Below are positions 35,201 to 50,200 of a stretch of DNA of 64,000 nucleotides, one piece after another. Both the position numbers and the translations under genes were made by a program. The DNA is taken from assembly GCA_027627225.1 (NCBI GenBank), contig CM051029.1, positions 26,048,851 through 26,112,850 of the forward strand, in the 5' to 3' direction. Below the pieces are notes generated by a model. It did not search any database. It was not told the origin of the DNA and worked only from the letters and a program-made list of their open reading frames with translations. The DNA is from Congeria kusceri. Taxonomy: Eukaryota; Mollusca; Bivalvia; Myida; Dreissenidae. Within the stretch, counting starts at the first letter, position 1. Each line of letters opens with the position of its first letter.

Positions 35201-38200
35201 ATAGCGAGACAATAGTTTTACGTCCCCTTCTTTCTGCAGCTAGCTTCGAGATACCTGAAACTGAACTGGTGAAAGACCTTGTGTACGTCTTCCAAGGCAT
35301 TGAGGGGAAGTGGGTCAAGTTTGACGCATCAAAAGACGGCTACAAAGTCGACCCACAGGTAAAACGTTATTTTGGTTGGCTTGGCAATCATGTGTTTATG
35401 TGCCTCAATTTTCATGAGATAGTCTTTGATAGCATAATTTTAACATTTTGAAAGCTGAATTATGACTTCTTTTTGGAATAAACAGCCTAAAACAAAGAAT
35501 TCCACATCGTGTACGCAGCTCCCTTGTGAAATTACCACATTTTCAGTTTAGTAAAAAGACTACTGAAATTCATTACTGTGAAGTAACTAATTTTCGTGGA
35601 TGTCTAATTTTGGCGCATTTTGTGCTCCCACCACTTCGCAAGTATACGACCACCGCTAATATTTACAGATATTATAATTTATAAAAAGAAATCAGGAGAT
35701 TAAACGTTTGTTCATAATGTGAAGCACATTTGACTTTTTGTCAAAATCGGGTTTGCCCGAATGTAAAACCACGCGAGTAACACATTTGCGCATAATTTGT
35801 ACCCTGCGAATTCAAGTGTTTCCACAGTACTTTTAAATTTTCATATCTTTCTTGTGATGTTTGTACCTCCCTGTCTCAAGTCTTCTTCAAATTAAGACAT
35901 TTCATGCTTCCACAAGTAAAGGTCATTTCTTGAGGTAGCCGTTCCATTGTTTTTACATGCAGTAGTGACAAAAGTCTGTCAGACCTCGGACAAACCTTTG
36001 AAATTGTCCATGAAAAATGATCAGAACACCACTGGTCCACCTGGCTGATAAATGTCTTGTCAGGCTTCTGCTGGGTAAAAGTTTTTGAGTGGCTAGTAAT
36101 ATCGAGTTGAGGCCAGTAATGTTAGCACATTAGGCTTAAAAAGAATTTTTTTTTCAAGTTAGACGACCTACCCTAAAAAATGCCCCTATCCTAGAACATT
36201 GTATTGAGTTTGTCAGATATTTTTTTTTTTTATTTACTTTTTTCCAATAATTAAATATTTTTGAAAAAATAAGTGTTTTGTTTTGATAGCATCCTCTTCA
36301 AAACAATAATGATATTTCTAACATGTTTTGATTATTCTTTAAGTTTTAGAATCTTCAAATTTACCAGTTAGCAAATAAAAAAATAAAATTAAAATAAATC
36401 GTACCTACCTAACCTAATTTTTTTGGGCATGTAACCTGAAACAAACAAATTTTTGATGCCTAATACGGAGTTGAGGCCAGTGATAATAGCATATTACCAG
36501 ACCTTGTGGCCAGTTATGAATTTTGGACTTCCAAAGAGCTTGTACTTGAACGTTTCAGGCAGGAATCCCAAAGGCTATACGTCAGCTGGTAAGCAAGCTG
36601 GCCGAGTGCGGCTGGCTGTTTAACAAAGTGAAGAACTACGTGGAGACCAGGAGTGCCGATAAAACATTTGGCCTCGTCGGACAGGTACGTCGAAAACTGT
36701 TGCTTGATGATTTTGGTCAGAGATGGCTTACAGTGGTTTTTTCACCTTTGGTGGAAAGGTGGGAGGGCCCTTCAGATGGGGAATTTTACGGCAAAAGGGA
36801 ATTTTTTTTTAGAAAAGCATTATTACATGTTTATATTCTACTTTGATATATGAATTGTTTTGCTACAAATGATATCTTGAATTAACTTGGTTTGATGAAA
36901 TATTGCTGGGATTGTTTACGAACATTCCTCTATCTTAGCCAATTTTTGTCAGATTTTGGTCTTTTTTTTTCAAAATTAAGCTTGTCTTAAGAGGGGAATT
37001 TTAGGGTCAATATAGGGGGAAAATATATACTTTTAGGGTCAATATAGGGGGAAAATATATTCTTTTAGGGTCAATATAGGGGGAAAATATATACTTTTAG
37101 GGTCAATATAGGGGGAAAATATATACTTTTTTAGGGTCAATATAGGGGGAAAATATATACTTTTAGGGTCAATATAAGGGGAAAATATATACTTTTTAAG
37201 CAGGGAAATGGGGACTAATTTCGGCCCCAAATTGGCCCTAAATAAAACACTGGCTTATACATTCAAAGTTTTGATATGTTGAATGTATATGGTATGCAGA
37301 TACCTACATGTAAATATACATGTATATGTGCAGACTTTATTAACAGTAATTAATAACATACATTGTACCTGAAAACTCTGACTATTATGTTTATTTCATG
37401 TTTTTAATACAGATCAGTGTTAAGTCAGGATTTATTGGAAAAACATTTGAAAAAGAAGATTCAGCAAGTCTATGTGTATTTTATGACGGTGATAGTCAGT
37501 TAAAATAATTGATTTGGTAGTCAAAACAAAAATTTAATGCATTTAAAATGTACAATGTTGAAAGTATGTGTTGATAGAAAATAATAATTACACTGGCATT
37601 GTTCTTGTATCTATGTTCATTATGCATATGTCTATATAATTATATGTATTCACAAATTGCAGAGTTTTTGCGCTGCATTACAACAGGAACTGACAGAGTA
37701 TTATAGACTGATAGCAGTTCTAGAGTCACAGGTTGGTATAATACATGATTATAAAAAACCTGAAACACCTTTATCAACAGTTACTTGTCTTCATCTAATC
37801 CATCAACAGAGACTTGTATTCACAAATATCCTGAAAGGAAACTTAAGGTCGATTTGTGTTTGAAACCACAATTCATAATCAAGTGTTAATTATGTACCAT
37901 CTGATGCGTGTGATCTTATGGCCCCGTGTTCACAAAACAGGTTGAACCTGATTTTCAGGTTCAAGATGGATTTAAGCCAGATATTTCAGGATCAGGCGCA
38001 AAAATGGCATTCACAAAAATTGGAACAATTGAAACTGTTTGTCATCTTAATATTGTACATTTGATAGCTATTGATTTTTTTCTGCAAACATTTTCTGTCG
38101 GATGTTATATGATTCTACTCCAAACCTAACAGAAAATCATATTATTTTCAGTAATCTAGAAAAGAAGTTATTTCAAAATAAAATATTTCAGAGATTTTAC

Positions 38201-41200
38201 TCAGCAGAGCTAGAAGATCCAGCTCTGCTAAGACTGATCTTAATCCTATAATTTATCCTTTGTGAACATGGGTCACCTCTAAATTACGTTATTTCACTGA
38301 CACAGAAAACCTGTATCGCTGTTAACTCTACCACGATAACATTTCAGCTCCAAGAAGAGCTGGACCAAGGCATTGACATGGTGACCCAAGGCAGCGTGAC
38401 GTTACGGCGACTCGTGGTGTGGACATTTGACCCCCTCATTCGCCTCAAAACACTTGCAGCACTGGTGGACGTGTGTAAAGGTAGTGTTTAGTCTTGGTAT
38501 AAACGTGGCTGTTATCATTTCACTGAATTGTATCAGTGATTTTTTCAAGGCCAGTTTAGGGCAGAATTAGGTCTCTATTCCCCCTCCTCAGGAGTATGAA
38601 TTTTTCCCCCCAAATCTCAAATGTTTCCTCTTTGATGTCAGTGGTTGAAACCAAAATTATTATCAGTATTTTCAAGTTAAAACTTAAAGAAAAAGCTGTG
38701 TATTGTGTTTGTAAAATGGGGGAGAAAACTGAAATGAAATTAAACTTGCTAAAATCATTGTTTTATTGCATGTCTAAATTTTCATTTTGTAAGATGTATG
38801 GCATTCATTTCCCCTTAATGGGCCCTGCCACCATTTCACAACGTATGAAAAAAACATTGAAATTCTGTTGCCTTCTCAGATGCTGGTATGTCTAGTTTGT
38901 ATTGCAAATGTTTCAGTTAGTTGTCTTTAAGTCAATCCCCCCTTCCAGTCTTAGGCAATCTGACTGAGCGATCATATGACATCAAGTCTTAGGCATTCTG
39001 ACTGAGCGATCATATGACATCAAGTCTTAGGCAATCTGACTGAGCGATCATACGACATCAAGTCTTAGGCAGTCTGACTGAGCGATCATATGACATCAAG
39101 AGAGCTTTTGTATTTATGGATCTTTCTGGTGTTCTTTTTTGTACTTTTTCAAAATGTTATTGTTATACTCTCAAAATATTTTTTATTTGCTACAGTATTA
39201 GATTTTCTCCAATTCGCAAGGTTTTGCAAATGAAATATTCCATTTAGACTTAACCATCATGGCTTAATTGTCTGCTCCCAGGCAAGAAGGGAGGAGCCCT
39301 GGCGTCTGCTATCTACTCCTACATGCAGCACGGTGACCCATTTGTAAAGTCCCTCATCAGGCATATACTGACTATGGTAAGGGTTTCACATGGTGCATGG
39401 AAAACAGACACAGACTCAAAAACCCCCTTGAATACTGGAATTGCTACATGTATTTGTAAAGCATTTTCCTTCTACTTTCTGGAGAATTTTATAGTTAAAC
39501 ACATTTCGAGCTAAAGCATTTTTTGTAAGTAAGCTGCTTTTTGCATAATTATTGCAATAAATTATCAAACAGGGTTTCCAGCAGACTTGAAAAGTCAGGA
39601 AAATTTGATTTTTTGTTCAAGGTAAGTGCATTGCCAGGTTATTTTGATAAAACGTCCGTGAAAAATCAAAATCCAAAAAAGTGAGGGAAAAAAATTGCCT
39701 GAAGGTAAAAAAAATATATTTATACAGATTTGCAGGTTGTGCTAATGGCAATCTGCAGGTGTTTTGATTTACTAAAATGTATTTATAAATACAAAATATG
39801 CCTATTTTTAGTCAGAAATGTATATCTCTACAATTTTTGTAAATGTCCTATTGTGACAATATGATTTTTTCATGGACTTCCCGTCCAGAAGATTGGGACA
39901 GCTAAAAGAAGGAGGAGGAGGCCGTTGAAAATGGGTGGTTTTGGTCAGTGAAAAACTGGATTTAGTAAGAGAAAAGTGAGCGAAAAGTATGGGAATTTTT
40001 TTGTCTCGTGTGCTGGCAACCCTGTCTAATATTTGTGAAGAATATATAAGTTGCTGGTGTCTTGAATGCTGCTTTAACAATACACACACACTGATAAGTA
40101 CTCGTTCAGGTCTCCCAGCCTATTTACGCCACCCTCCTGCGCTGGATATATGACGGGGAGCTACAGGATACACATGACGAGGTACTTATATGTAGTAGGC
40201 GTCATTTCTCATTAGAATACCGGTTGGCCGTGTAGTAGGCGTCATTTCTCATTAGAATACCGGTTGGCCGTGTAGTAGGCGTCATTTCTCATTACCGGTT
40301 GGCCGTGTAGTAGGCGTCATTTCTCATTACAATACCGGTTGGCCATGTAGTAGGCGTCATTTCTCATTACAATACCGGTTGGCCGTGTAGTAGCTGTCAT
40401 TTCTCATTACAATACCGGTTGGCCGTGGATTTCCTATGGGGCAGTGATAATTTTTCATGTGTATCCCACATTTTTCATGCATAAATTTGTGAAAAAATCA
40501 CCCATAGTTTTAATTTATGTGCCTCATTCTCTTAGAGAAAATAATGTCAAGATATGTATTGATTATTTTAACACATTACAATTGAAGTGCAGTACAAAAC
40601 AAGGTGCCAAAATACATGTATTCACTTGGGCTTATTTGGACACATTTTGACTAATGAATGCTAGTTTTACTTGTAATGAACACACTGTAGCAGGCAAAGG
40701 AAGCTTCGATTTGATATTTATCCCATCTTCACTGTGACATTGACGAAATAATACCTCGTGGGATAAACATAGCTGTATTTCCATCTTCAGGGGTCCATAA
40801 TCCTTTTTTTATGTCGAATTTCGGCATCATTCCTCCAACGAAAAAGTATATATTTTTCCCCCATTTCAGGCCAAAATTCCCCCTAAACGAATTTGTTTAC
40901 GTCTTTGTTTATGTGTGTAATTTTTCGGGATCAAATTTACTTTAGGACCGTTATAAACGGATAACGATAAAATCAGAACAACTCCACATGGTCTTGTTAA
41001 ATGACCGTTTTGACTTGTCTGGTTCCCGATTATTTTTGTTTTCATAATAAAACTTCATTTACATATAGTTTATTTTCTGGGAACCGTAATTTCATTTGTG
41101 GGAAAATGGCTTCTGCTATAAAGTAATTAAAACAGGTAAAGCAAAAAGGCACAAATTCTGTGTCTCACAGTCGATAACACAGTTTATCACTGTATAAGAA

Positions 41201-44200
41201 TTAGTATTAGTAGTTTAACAAAACAAAGGTTAACAATTGGAAGTGAAAAACCTATTTGTCAAACAAAATGGAAGTGAAAAACTAATTGCGTCGAAAATTA
41301 TCTGTTGAACTGCTCCACCTTCCCATTAATGGTCCAGTGGTAGATGTTTAAACAATTGACTAGTTACTATAATATTCAATTTCTTGATAATTAATCATGA
41401 ATGAAGTTGTTAGATACAGTAAGACTAAAGGCAGTGATTTGAAAGGTAAATTGAATAGTTTTTATTTTTGTTTCTTTTGCCAATTTAAAATTCCCCCTTC
41501 TGTGTAAAACAACGCTAAAATTGCCCCACCTGAGGGTACAGGTACTCTTCCCCCAAACCAGAGAGAGACTCCTGACCTTGTTGAATACAGCAAACACGCG
41601 CAGTATAATGACGTCATTTTCTTGTTTATTGTGACGTCATTTTATGTTTTTTGTGTTTATTTACTTTTTCTTTAGTATATTTGCAAAAGAAAGGTAGAAA
41701 ATGATGGAAATGATGGGACAAATAGAACACTAGGATTAGTGTTGAATATAGAGAAGTTAATCTTGCTCGGCTCGACATCAGAAGCGCTCGTTGTTCTAAG
41801 CCTCTCAAGACAAACTTCTCTATATTCTACACTAACCTAGTATTCTCTATATGTGCATCCCGAAATTCCATAGGTTTCATTTGAAAAATTATCACTGCTA
41901 GAGACCTTCATAAGCCGAGTGGTAATGCCAATCTCCTTATATTCCAATCCAAATGTTCTATATATATTAGTTGTTGCTGTGAGACAAGTTGGTGGATAGA
42001 ACCAGTACTTGGTGTCTACTGATAAAGTACTGGTTCTACCCAGGAAACAGACTTGTGTCTCAGAAAGCCTCAGGCTTTGGAATCAATCGAGCTTAAATAA
42101 TTTAAAATAAATAGGTTTAAACTAAGTCGGCTGATAGTGTAGTTGTGTCAAACAAACTTTAGGTGAATTTAATGAGATCAAATATTAAAGTTACTCAAAA
42201 GTTATTTAAAAATATTTTAAATTATTACCCTTAAGGTAATAAATAGTATTCAACACTTAGACATGTATTGTTATAAGAGGCCAAACGATGGTGTGTCCAG
42301 AAACCTTGTATTTGGGGTTTTGATCTTCTTGGTGCTACTTGTAACCAAGAATTTCATAAAATAATGTCCCATTTTCTGGAAGAAAAGAGATCTAAATCAC
42401 ATTCCTAAGCATCAAAACCCAAACCCTTGTTTGTTACATGATACAAAAGCGAAAAAATGTTCGTATTAGTTTAGTGATATCAATTTTTACCATTGCAGTT
42501 TTTCGTGGCTGCAGACCCCACTGTGAAGAATGACCGCCTGTGGCACGACAAGTACACCCTGCGGAAGTCCATGATCCCTGCTTTTATCACTACAGACCAG
42601 GCCAGAAGGGTACATATCAGGGCTGGTATTCACATAGCTTCTAAGAGAAATCTTTACTTAAGTCATTTTTAAGTGAACAATTCAAATAAAACCACTTTCG
42701 TTTCCGCTCTCTAAGTTCAACGGTTTTCACCTGTTCTTCACCCTGAACATGTTTGTGGGCATAATATCTAGGTCAAGTTCCATAATCGGACAAATCGCCC
42801 CAGGAATTGTGGAGTTAATGGCCCTTGAATTATCTACAATTGGCCGTTTTAGCCGTTTCCGCTCTCTAAGTCCAACAGTTTTCATCCAATCTTCACCAGA
42901 CTTCATGAAAATGTTTGTAATAATAATATCTAGTCAAGTTTGATAATCAGCCAAATCATTTTAGGAATTGTGGAGTTATGGCCCTGGAATTATCTAAAAT
43001 TGGCCTTTTTAGCCATTTCCGATCTTTAAGTCCAAAAGTTTTCATCCAATCTTCACTAAACTTCATAAAAAAAATTGTAATAATAATATATAAGTCAAGT
43101 TCAATAATCAGCCAAATTGCCCAGGAATTTAGGAGTAATGGCCCTTGAATAATACAAAATTAGCCTTTTGAGCCCTTTCGGCTCAAACAGTTTTCATTCA
43201 ATCTTCACCCAACTTCATTAAAATGTTTGTAATAATATTATTTAGGTCAAAATAAATAATCAGCCAAATTGTCCCAGGAATTATGGAGTTGTTGCCCTTA
43301 AATTATCTAAAATTGGCCTTTAAAGGTTTGGGTTCTTTGTAGGTGTGTTATCTCAGTTAAGTTCGATAATAAACCAAATTGTCCCAGTAACTGTGGAGTT
43401 ATGGCCCTTGATTATCTAAAATTTGCCTTTTTAGCTATTTTAACCTAGAGGGGGCATAGCTATTTTACAAACAGCTCTTGTTTATAGTTGAAATGTGGTA
43501 AAATAAAAAGCATCTGTTGATTCTTACCAAATTTAACCCATTTAAGGCAAAATACAGTTTAAATGGACCAATCACAGAATTAAGGAATTTTATGATTTTT
43601 AAGAAATTTACCTAAGGTTTCACTAAGGAGCTTTGTTGATATTGGTCCAGGTATTCACAAAGCTCCAAGAGAGATGTTGTCTTAAGTTGTACTTCAGTGA
43701 AAATTTTACATACACGTTTCTATGTGAAATCCAATGATTTCTGTTTACAAAAAGTTAAATACTAATCATATAAGCAATATATACTAGTTGAACACATTTT
43801 TTGTTTAAAGACCAATACATGAAACAGCCACAGTCGTAAAGAATTTGATGAATTCCATTAAGGGAAGTTTGGGAGTAATTTACTCCCAGTTTTTGTCACA
43901 GGACTTCCAAAGTTGCAGCCATGGAAGTTGCAGAACTTTCAAACTTTCATCCATGGAAGTTCCTTCATGTAAGGATGAACAAGTTAGAAGAAAAATTAAG
44001 TTATTTATCTAAATAATAACCATTTTCACTGAATAAATTGGCATATAAACACTTGATGAAAAAGAACTGGCCTTAAAAACACCTTGAATTTTATACATTA
44101 CTTAATTTCGTTTCTGAAATACTCAGGACTTATGTAGCGCAATACTGTCAAAACTTCCAAAATATTATAAGCAAAACTTAAAAATCAGAGGCCAGGAAGT

Positions 44201-47200
44201 TCAAAATTCCAGTTTTCAAAAGTTAATGAAAGCCCTGATGAATTTAATAAACTGACTGAATTTTTCCTAAGGAGTTTTGTGAATACGGGCACAGATAATT
44301 ACATACAAAAAAAGATTATTTCTAGGGATGGCAAAACTATTCGAATATTCGATTGAATAATTGCCATTCGAATAGTTAAAACACTATTCGAATATTCGCA
44401 AATTTGTATTGCTTTTTAAAACCAATACTTTCCTGTAGAAAGTATTTTTCTGTCGATACCTAATACCGTGTTTTCAATAGTATGGGCCCGTGTCACGTGT
44501 CAGACTGAGAGATATTGAATATATGGGTCGGTGGCAGTTGCCTATCGTCTATTCACCAGTAATACGCAATAACACGAGACAGTAGGAGAACATAACTGTT
44601 AATTGTAATCGCAACTCGCTGTTAGACTTGTCAAAGAAGTAACTACAAATAAATTACAGAAGTGGGATCACAAATTTTAGCAGTCATTATATCTGAGAAA
44701 CATCGCTCAAATATGCTGATAAACTAATGATTAACGGAGCGTTTTTAAACTGATAAAAATGCATGTTTTTTAAAACTATTTGATTAAAAGAACAATTAAA
44801 ATGGGTACTGAAGTTGTTTATGTTCTTATAATGTGCAATAAGTACATTAATAAGAAAGCGCAAATTGTTAATGAAAATATGACGATACTGGCTAATCGGA
44901 ATTAATATGTCATACAAAAATAACTATTATGTCTATTAGGCCACAAAGTTCAAAATAGTTAATACCAATTTATGCGAATATTCGAATATTCGATTGAATG
45001 AAAAAGCGAATATTCGAATACCGATTTTGGTATTCGATGCCATCCCTAATTATTTCACAAGTTGAAGAAATCATGTTCTTGTATCATTAGCTTGTGATCC
45101 AGTGTTGAAAAGTCTTTACTTGCTATTTATTGTGAGAGAAAAATAATAGCTCCAGGCCATCAAACCAGTATGAAGTTTGCTAAATTTTAGATGATTTATT
45201 TATAATTGCAAGTTGATAATGGTTGCATTTCTCCTTAAGGCTTTATACTCTTGTAATTTCCAGTATTTGATAAGGGTTTCAGTTTCTGCAGAGTTTATAA
45301 TAATATTTGCAGGATTCCCTCTGGCTTAACAATTTCTGTAGCCAATTTGAAATTACAACGTTGAAATCTTACTCATTTTGGGTATTTTATAGGGTTTTAT
45401 GATGGAAACATTGCAGCCAAACCAACTGTTCTTCACCAAATGTTCAGGGGTAGTATTCCAGAAACATCTAGGTTAAACTTAAATATTTTGACTTAACTTC
45501 CAAATTTGATCAGATCATATTTTTTAAACTATATATAAACTAGTGAATCTAAATAATGAGTTTATAATTAGTGAACACTGAATAATGTAAGTGATGAAAA
45601 AAGAAGTCCAACTTCAACTAGGAAATTATCTTTTTATTTAAAACTGAAACTATGTTTCGGCCATGTTGGCCTTCATCAGGTTTGTTATTAACACTGACAA
45701 GAATTTCATGTAAACATAGAATAAAATGCTTTAGAAAAATGATGGGTTTAAGGCTAAGGATACGATTTTGCTGAAGGTGTTTCTGGAATATGACTCCAGC
45801 TTTGTAGCCATTGGGGGATATGGCGGATGACACAGTGAGACCTGTTCGTTATTGTACATTCAATAGCATAGAAATAGTTGTCAAAACACAGTGTGTTTTT
45901 TAGGGCCAATTTGGGGCCAAAATTCGGTCCCACTCCCCTGCTAAAAAAGTATATAATTTTCCCCTATATTTACCTTAAAATTCCCCTCAGAATGTAAGCT
46001 TTCTTTGAAAAAAACTTGACCTTTTTCGGACAAAAATTGACCAAGATAGAATTTTTGTAAAACAATCCCAGCAATTCTTTATATATTTTTTTTTAATCCC
46101 CTTTTGCCGTAAAATTACCCATCTGAAGGGTCCTGCCACCTTTCCCCCAAAGAAGAAAAAAAACACAGTCATTATTGAAAATACAGTAGCATAGAAATCG
46201 TTGTCCAAAAAAGCCCAACCTACCATTGAAATGTATTTGCCTGTTCGGCCACAGATACTCCTGACGGGCAAGTCCATCAACTTCCTGCGGCAGGTGTGTC
46301 AGGATCGCACCCCCACCAAAGGCAGAGAGGTCGCCATGGCAATAGACATGTGCCAAGGTATAACTGTTCCTTGAAAGTAGGGCTGTACCACTTTAATACC
46401 TTTATCTCGAGTCTCGTTCGTTACTTATAGGTTAATACATGGCTATGGTGCACCTTTAGGCCGTATCGGCGCACATTCGGCAGTATTCGTCGGAGGGCAA
46501 ATTGCTAACTACAGTTATCAACGCGCGGTTAACGACGGCACAAGAAATCGATCGTATGCCAATATACCCATATTTCGGCACACCAGAAATAGAAAAACCC
46601 GTATTTGGCACACCACTTGTATATGCCCAGCACTTTGAAAAACCGTATCCGTTAAAAATTAACTTAAATGTGTTACTATTTATAGTAAGGTATGTAATAA
46701 ACACTAATAAATTATAGTCTATATATAACATGAAAATGTCAACATCGACAAAAAACTATATGATTTACCAAAAATTACAAAAATGTTTTCTGTCGACGTA
46801 GATCCGTTTATCCTACAGCAATGGCGACATTCAGTTATGAATAAGGATATCAAGAGCTGTGCGTATGCCATCAGTCGATTTGACTCATAAAGACACTGTT
46901 TATACATGTGCTTTAATTGTTTGTTTATTTTAGTTCTTAATGTTTCTTGTAATATGCATTTTAGAACAGAAGTTTTTCTCAACATTTATTATTTTATTTA
47001 AAAAATGTACTGACTTCCTTGGAAAAAATGGATGGTTTTACACTATATTGTAGTACAGAATCGTTAAAATATCTATCAGTCAGGCAGATTACATGTTCAC
47101 TGAATTCTTTCAGTTTAGTGGTTGATTTATTAACCTTTTTTAACTGTAGGTGTTAAAGCTAGATGTGGCTTTTAGAGATTCTGTGGCTCATCAAGACTCT

Positions 47201-50200
47201 ATCAAGTCTGGTTCGAGGGTAGAACCATCATGAAATTTTGTTATTTTGGGAAATTGTCAAAACATTCCTGACTAAGGTATAAGTCCTGCACAGAAATTGT
47301 AAGTATTGTCCTTGACGAGTAATGACTGGATTGCTGTTTATTTTGTCCTTTCAGCCGAGTGGATGTTTATGCAGGACCAAAACAATAACTTCCTCAACAT
47401 GGTGGATACAGTGTACAAGGAGACGAGCCGTCATCTCCTGGATGTGCTGCACTCCAAGTATAAGTTCATGGACCATCTCAAAGTACACAAAATATTTGTG
47501 TTTACCTCTGTAATAAATAACATCCTGTCTCATAAAGCTATGTTAACGCTACCAGAAGTCAAAATAGCCATTGGCTATTAAATTTCTGATTGTCTACTAA
47601 ACATATTTGAAAATATAAGCATATTTGCACACATTCGGGGGGAAATATTTCTAAATAACAGGGATTTGGTAAAATAAAACAATTTGGCCACAAATTCATA
47701 TTTCTTGGTGTAAACCTAGCATACAGTAAAATCGGGTTTCATTCAGTATGTAAACCCACATTAATGTCCGTGTTATTTCTGGGGATGTCATCATTTCCAT
47801 CCCAAAATCCCATACTGTACAAGCAGGGTGACGTTTGTCTTTGGAAAAAGGGAATATATGTGAAAAAAATCCCTGCTGGAAAAAAAGCAAGGAATTTGAA
47901 AATTCTGAAAAAAAATTGGGTAAATAGGAAAATTTGACCAAAAGTGAAAAAAATCGAGGGTAAAAAATTAGCATCCTTAAAATAATTGGACTTTGTGATG
48001 TCGTATTTGTGTCGAAAAAAACAGTTCACTGATAGTAAGAATAGGTGGAGAATGTGGGCTATATAATACACGTTAACTCCTCTGCATTAGTTTTATCAGA
48101 AACCAGACCAAATATATCAGGAAAGATCACATTCTAGACACGGAAATATCAGAATTTTGCCCTGGAATGCCAGTTTTCTCACAGAAATGCAGGTCCTATT
48201 AGATCAGGGGTGGGGTGATCATATCCAGTTGCCTTATTTGTCCCTGGCGTCGGTGGTGCGTCGACATCGGCGTCCGGGCTAGGTTTAAGGTTTTCGGTAA
48301 GCTAGTTTCTCAATAATGGTTGAAGGATTTCAAACTTAAAACATTTATTCCTTATATTAATATGTACCTGTAGGCCAAGTTTGGTAACTCTAGTTTGAAA
48401 TTTGTAAAAATTATGGGCTTTTTTACATTTAGAAATTTTACATTCCCAGTGGGTAGGGTGGCGAAGTCAACTTTAGATTTCCACTCTAACTCGAGAATAA
48501 ATCTTCATACATAGATACCCTAAAGCAATCCTTTACTTGGATTGCATTTGGGGTGGGTTGGGTGGGGTCAAGGTCATTGTTACTAAAAAAATTGTTTCTG
48601 CTCAATAACTCGACAACAAGTCGAAATATTTTAATTAAACTCAATTTATTGATACTGTATAGCAAGACATTGCATCAGATTGCACATGGGTTGGGTGGGG
48701 TCCAGGTCACTGTTTTTAAAATCGAAAACGATTTTTTAAATATAATTATGCAGAGAACGAAATGAATTTCACTTAATTGGTCCCTACTATCCAAACAGTA
48801 GAAAAAATGCCAATAACTCTTGACAAGTACAGGAAAAGTTGAGGGCACTGTCCTCCAACAGCTCTTGTTGACGCATGTTGTTTGCCTCCTGTCTGTCAGA
48901 CATGGTAAAAGACCGTCAACATTTACAGGCGAAAAAATTACAGCCAGTTGTAAATTTCACCGGCCTAAACCGCGTTTGAAATACATATAATATTTACGGA
49001 TGTGAACAAAAATACCGGACAGTAAGTCCGGCATCTTGGATTTCACCGCCCGCCTTTTGACATTTTTACCGGCAATTTAAGGCGGGCCTGCAGTCTTTTG
49101 CCATGTCTGGTCTGTAAATAAATAATGAAGTTAATTCTGGCAAAATTTCACTTTTCCATACATGTATATTTCTCTTGGACTAGCTGGGCAATACAGACAA
49201 TTGATTTTACCACCCCATATTAAATGCTCATATTCATGTGAGTAGATATTCAGCTCTACATGTATGTTTATCATGGTGTCTTTTCTTTGTCAGGCTATGC
49301 GGAGGTATCTTCTGTTGGGACAGGGCGACTTTATCAGACATCTGATGGACCTTCTAGAGTAAGTCACCATTTATTTGTCGTCCTTACTGTTGATTCATGC
49401 GGTCTTGCTGAGATGGATTTTTGGCTTGGTTTTAGTGATTTGATTTCAAAATGTGCCGATAATTTGTCATTGTCATCTTTTGTGTGCTCATAAACACTCA
49501 GAAACATTGCATAATAAACATTGATAGATCTACATGTACATAATATTTGTATTATGTAAGTGTATTGAATCTGATTAAAATCAGCTCCTAAAATACTCTT
49601 AAGCATTAGGATCTGAGGACGACCAATATAATGTTTTGTTCTGATTATTTTTCAGCCAGCCAATCAGATATATCCATGCTTTGATTGTCTTGAAAGTACA
49701 AAAATTTATTTCACTGTGTGACAAGTATAAAATGGCATTTTCATCATTCCGACATCATGACTATGGGGTGGTTATGTCGCCAGCTGATGATTGTTGATTG
49801 TCTTGATCACCAACTGTCAGGAAAACATATATTACTAACCCTCAATTAAAAAGGTTTCAGAAAAGTTAATAAAAATAGTTATTTACAATGTCCCTTCGGT
49901 TCCAATTAGTGTAAATCATCCTTTGAAAGCCAGCAGGTGCATTTGTGCAAAGATGTCTGTAAGCCATTTCTGGCTTTTAAGTGGATGATACCATTAAATT
50001 ATTCTTAAAGTTGTATTTACAATAATTGGAAACCATACGAGGCAAGTCAGACAATGCTGCAGAAAATTGTCCCTAGATTGTAAAAGTATTGTATACCGCA
50101 TTCCGAGTTTTTAAAACTGATTTTGTGGGCAAAATTGATTTTGAGGGCAAAAAATTGGACATTAAACAAGAATTTTTAATGTAGCAAGACTTTGCATTTT

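Noticed and set aside
46502..46717. 71-codon frame [18 protein letters not shown]
   Set aside because: No recognisable family; overlaps a similar-length frame on the other strand; lies in GCP3 intron 16.
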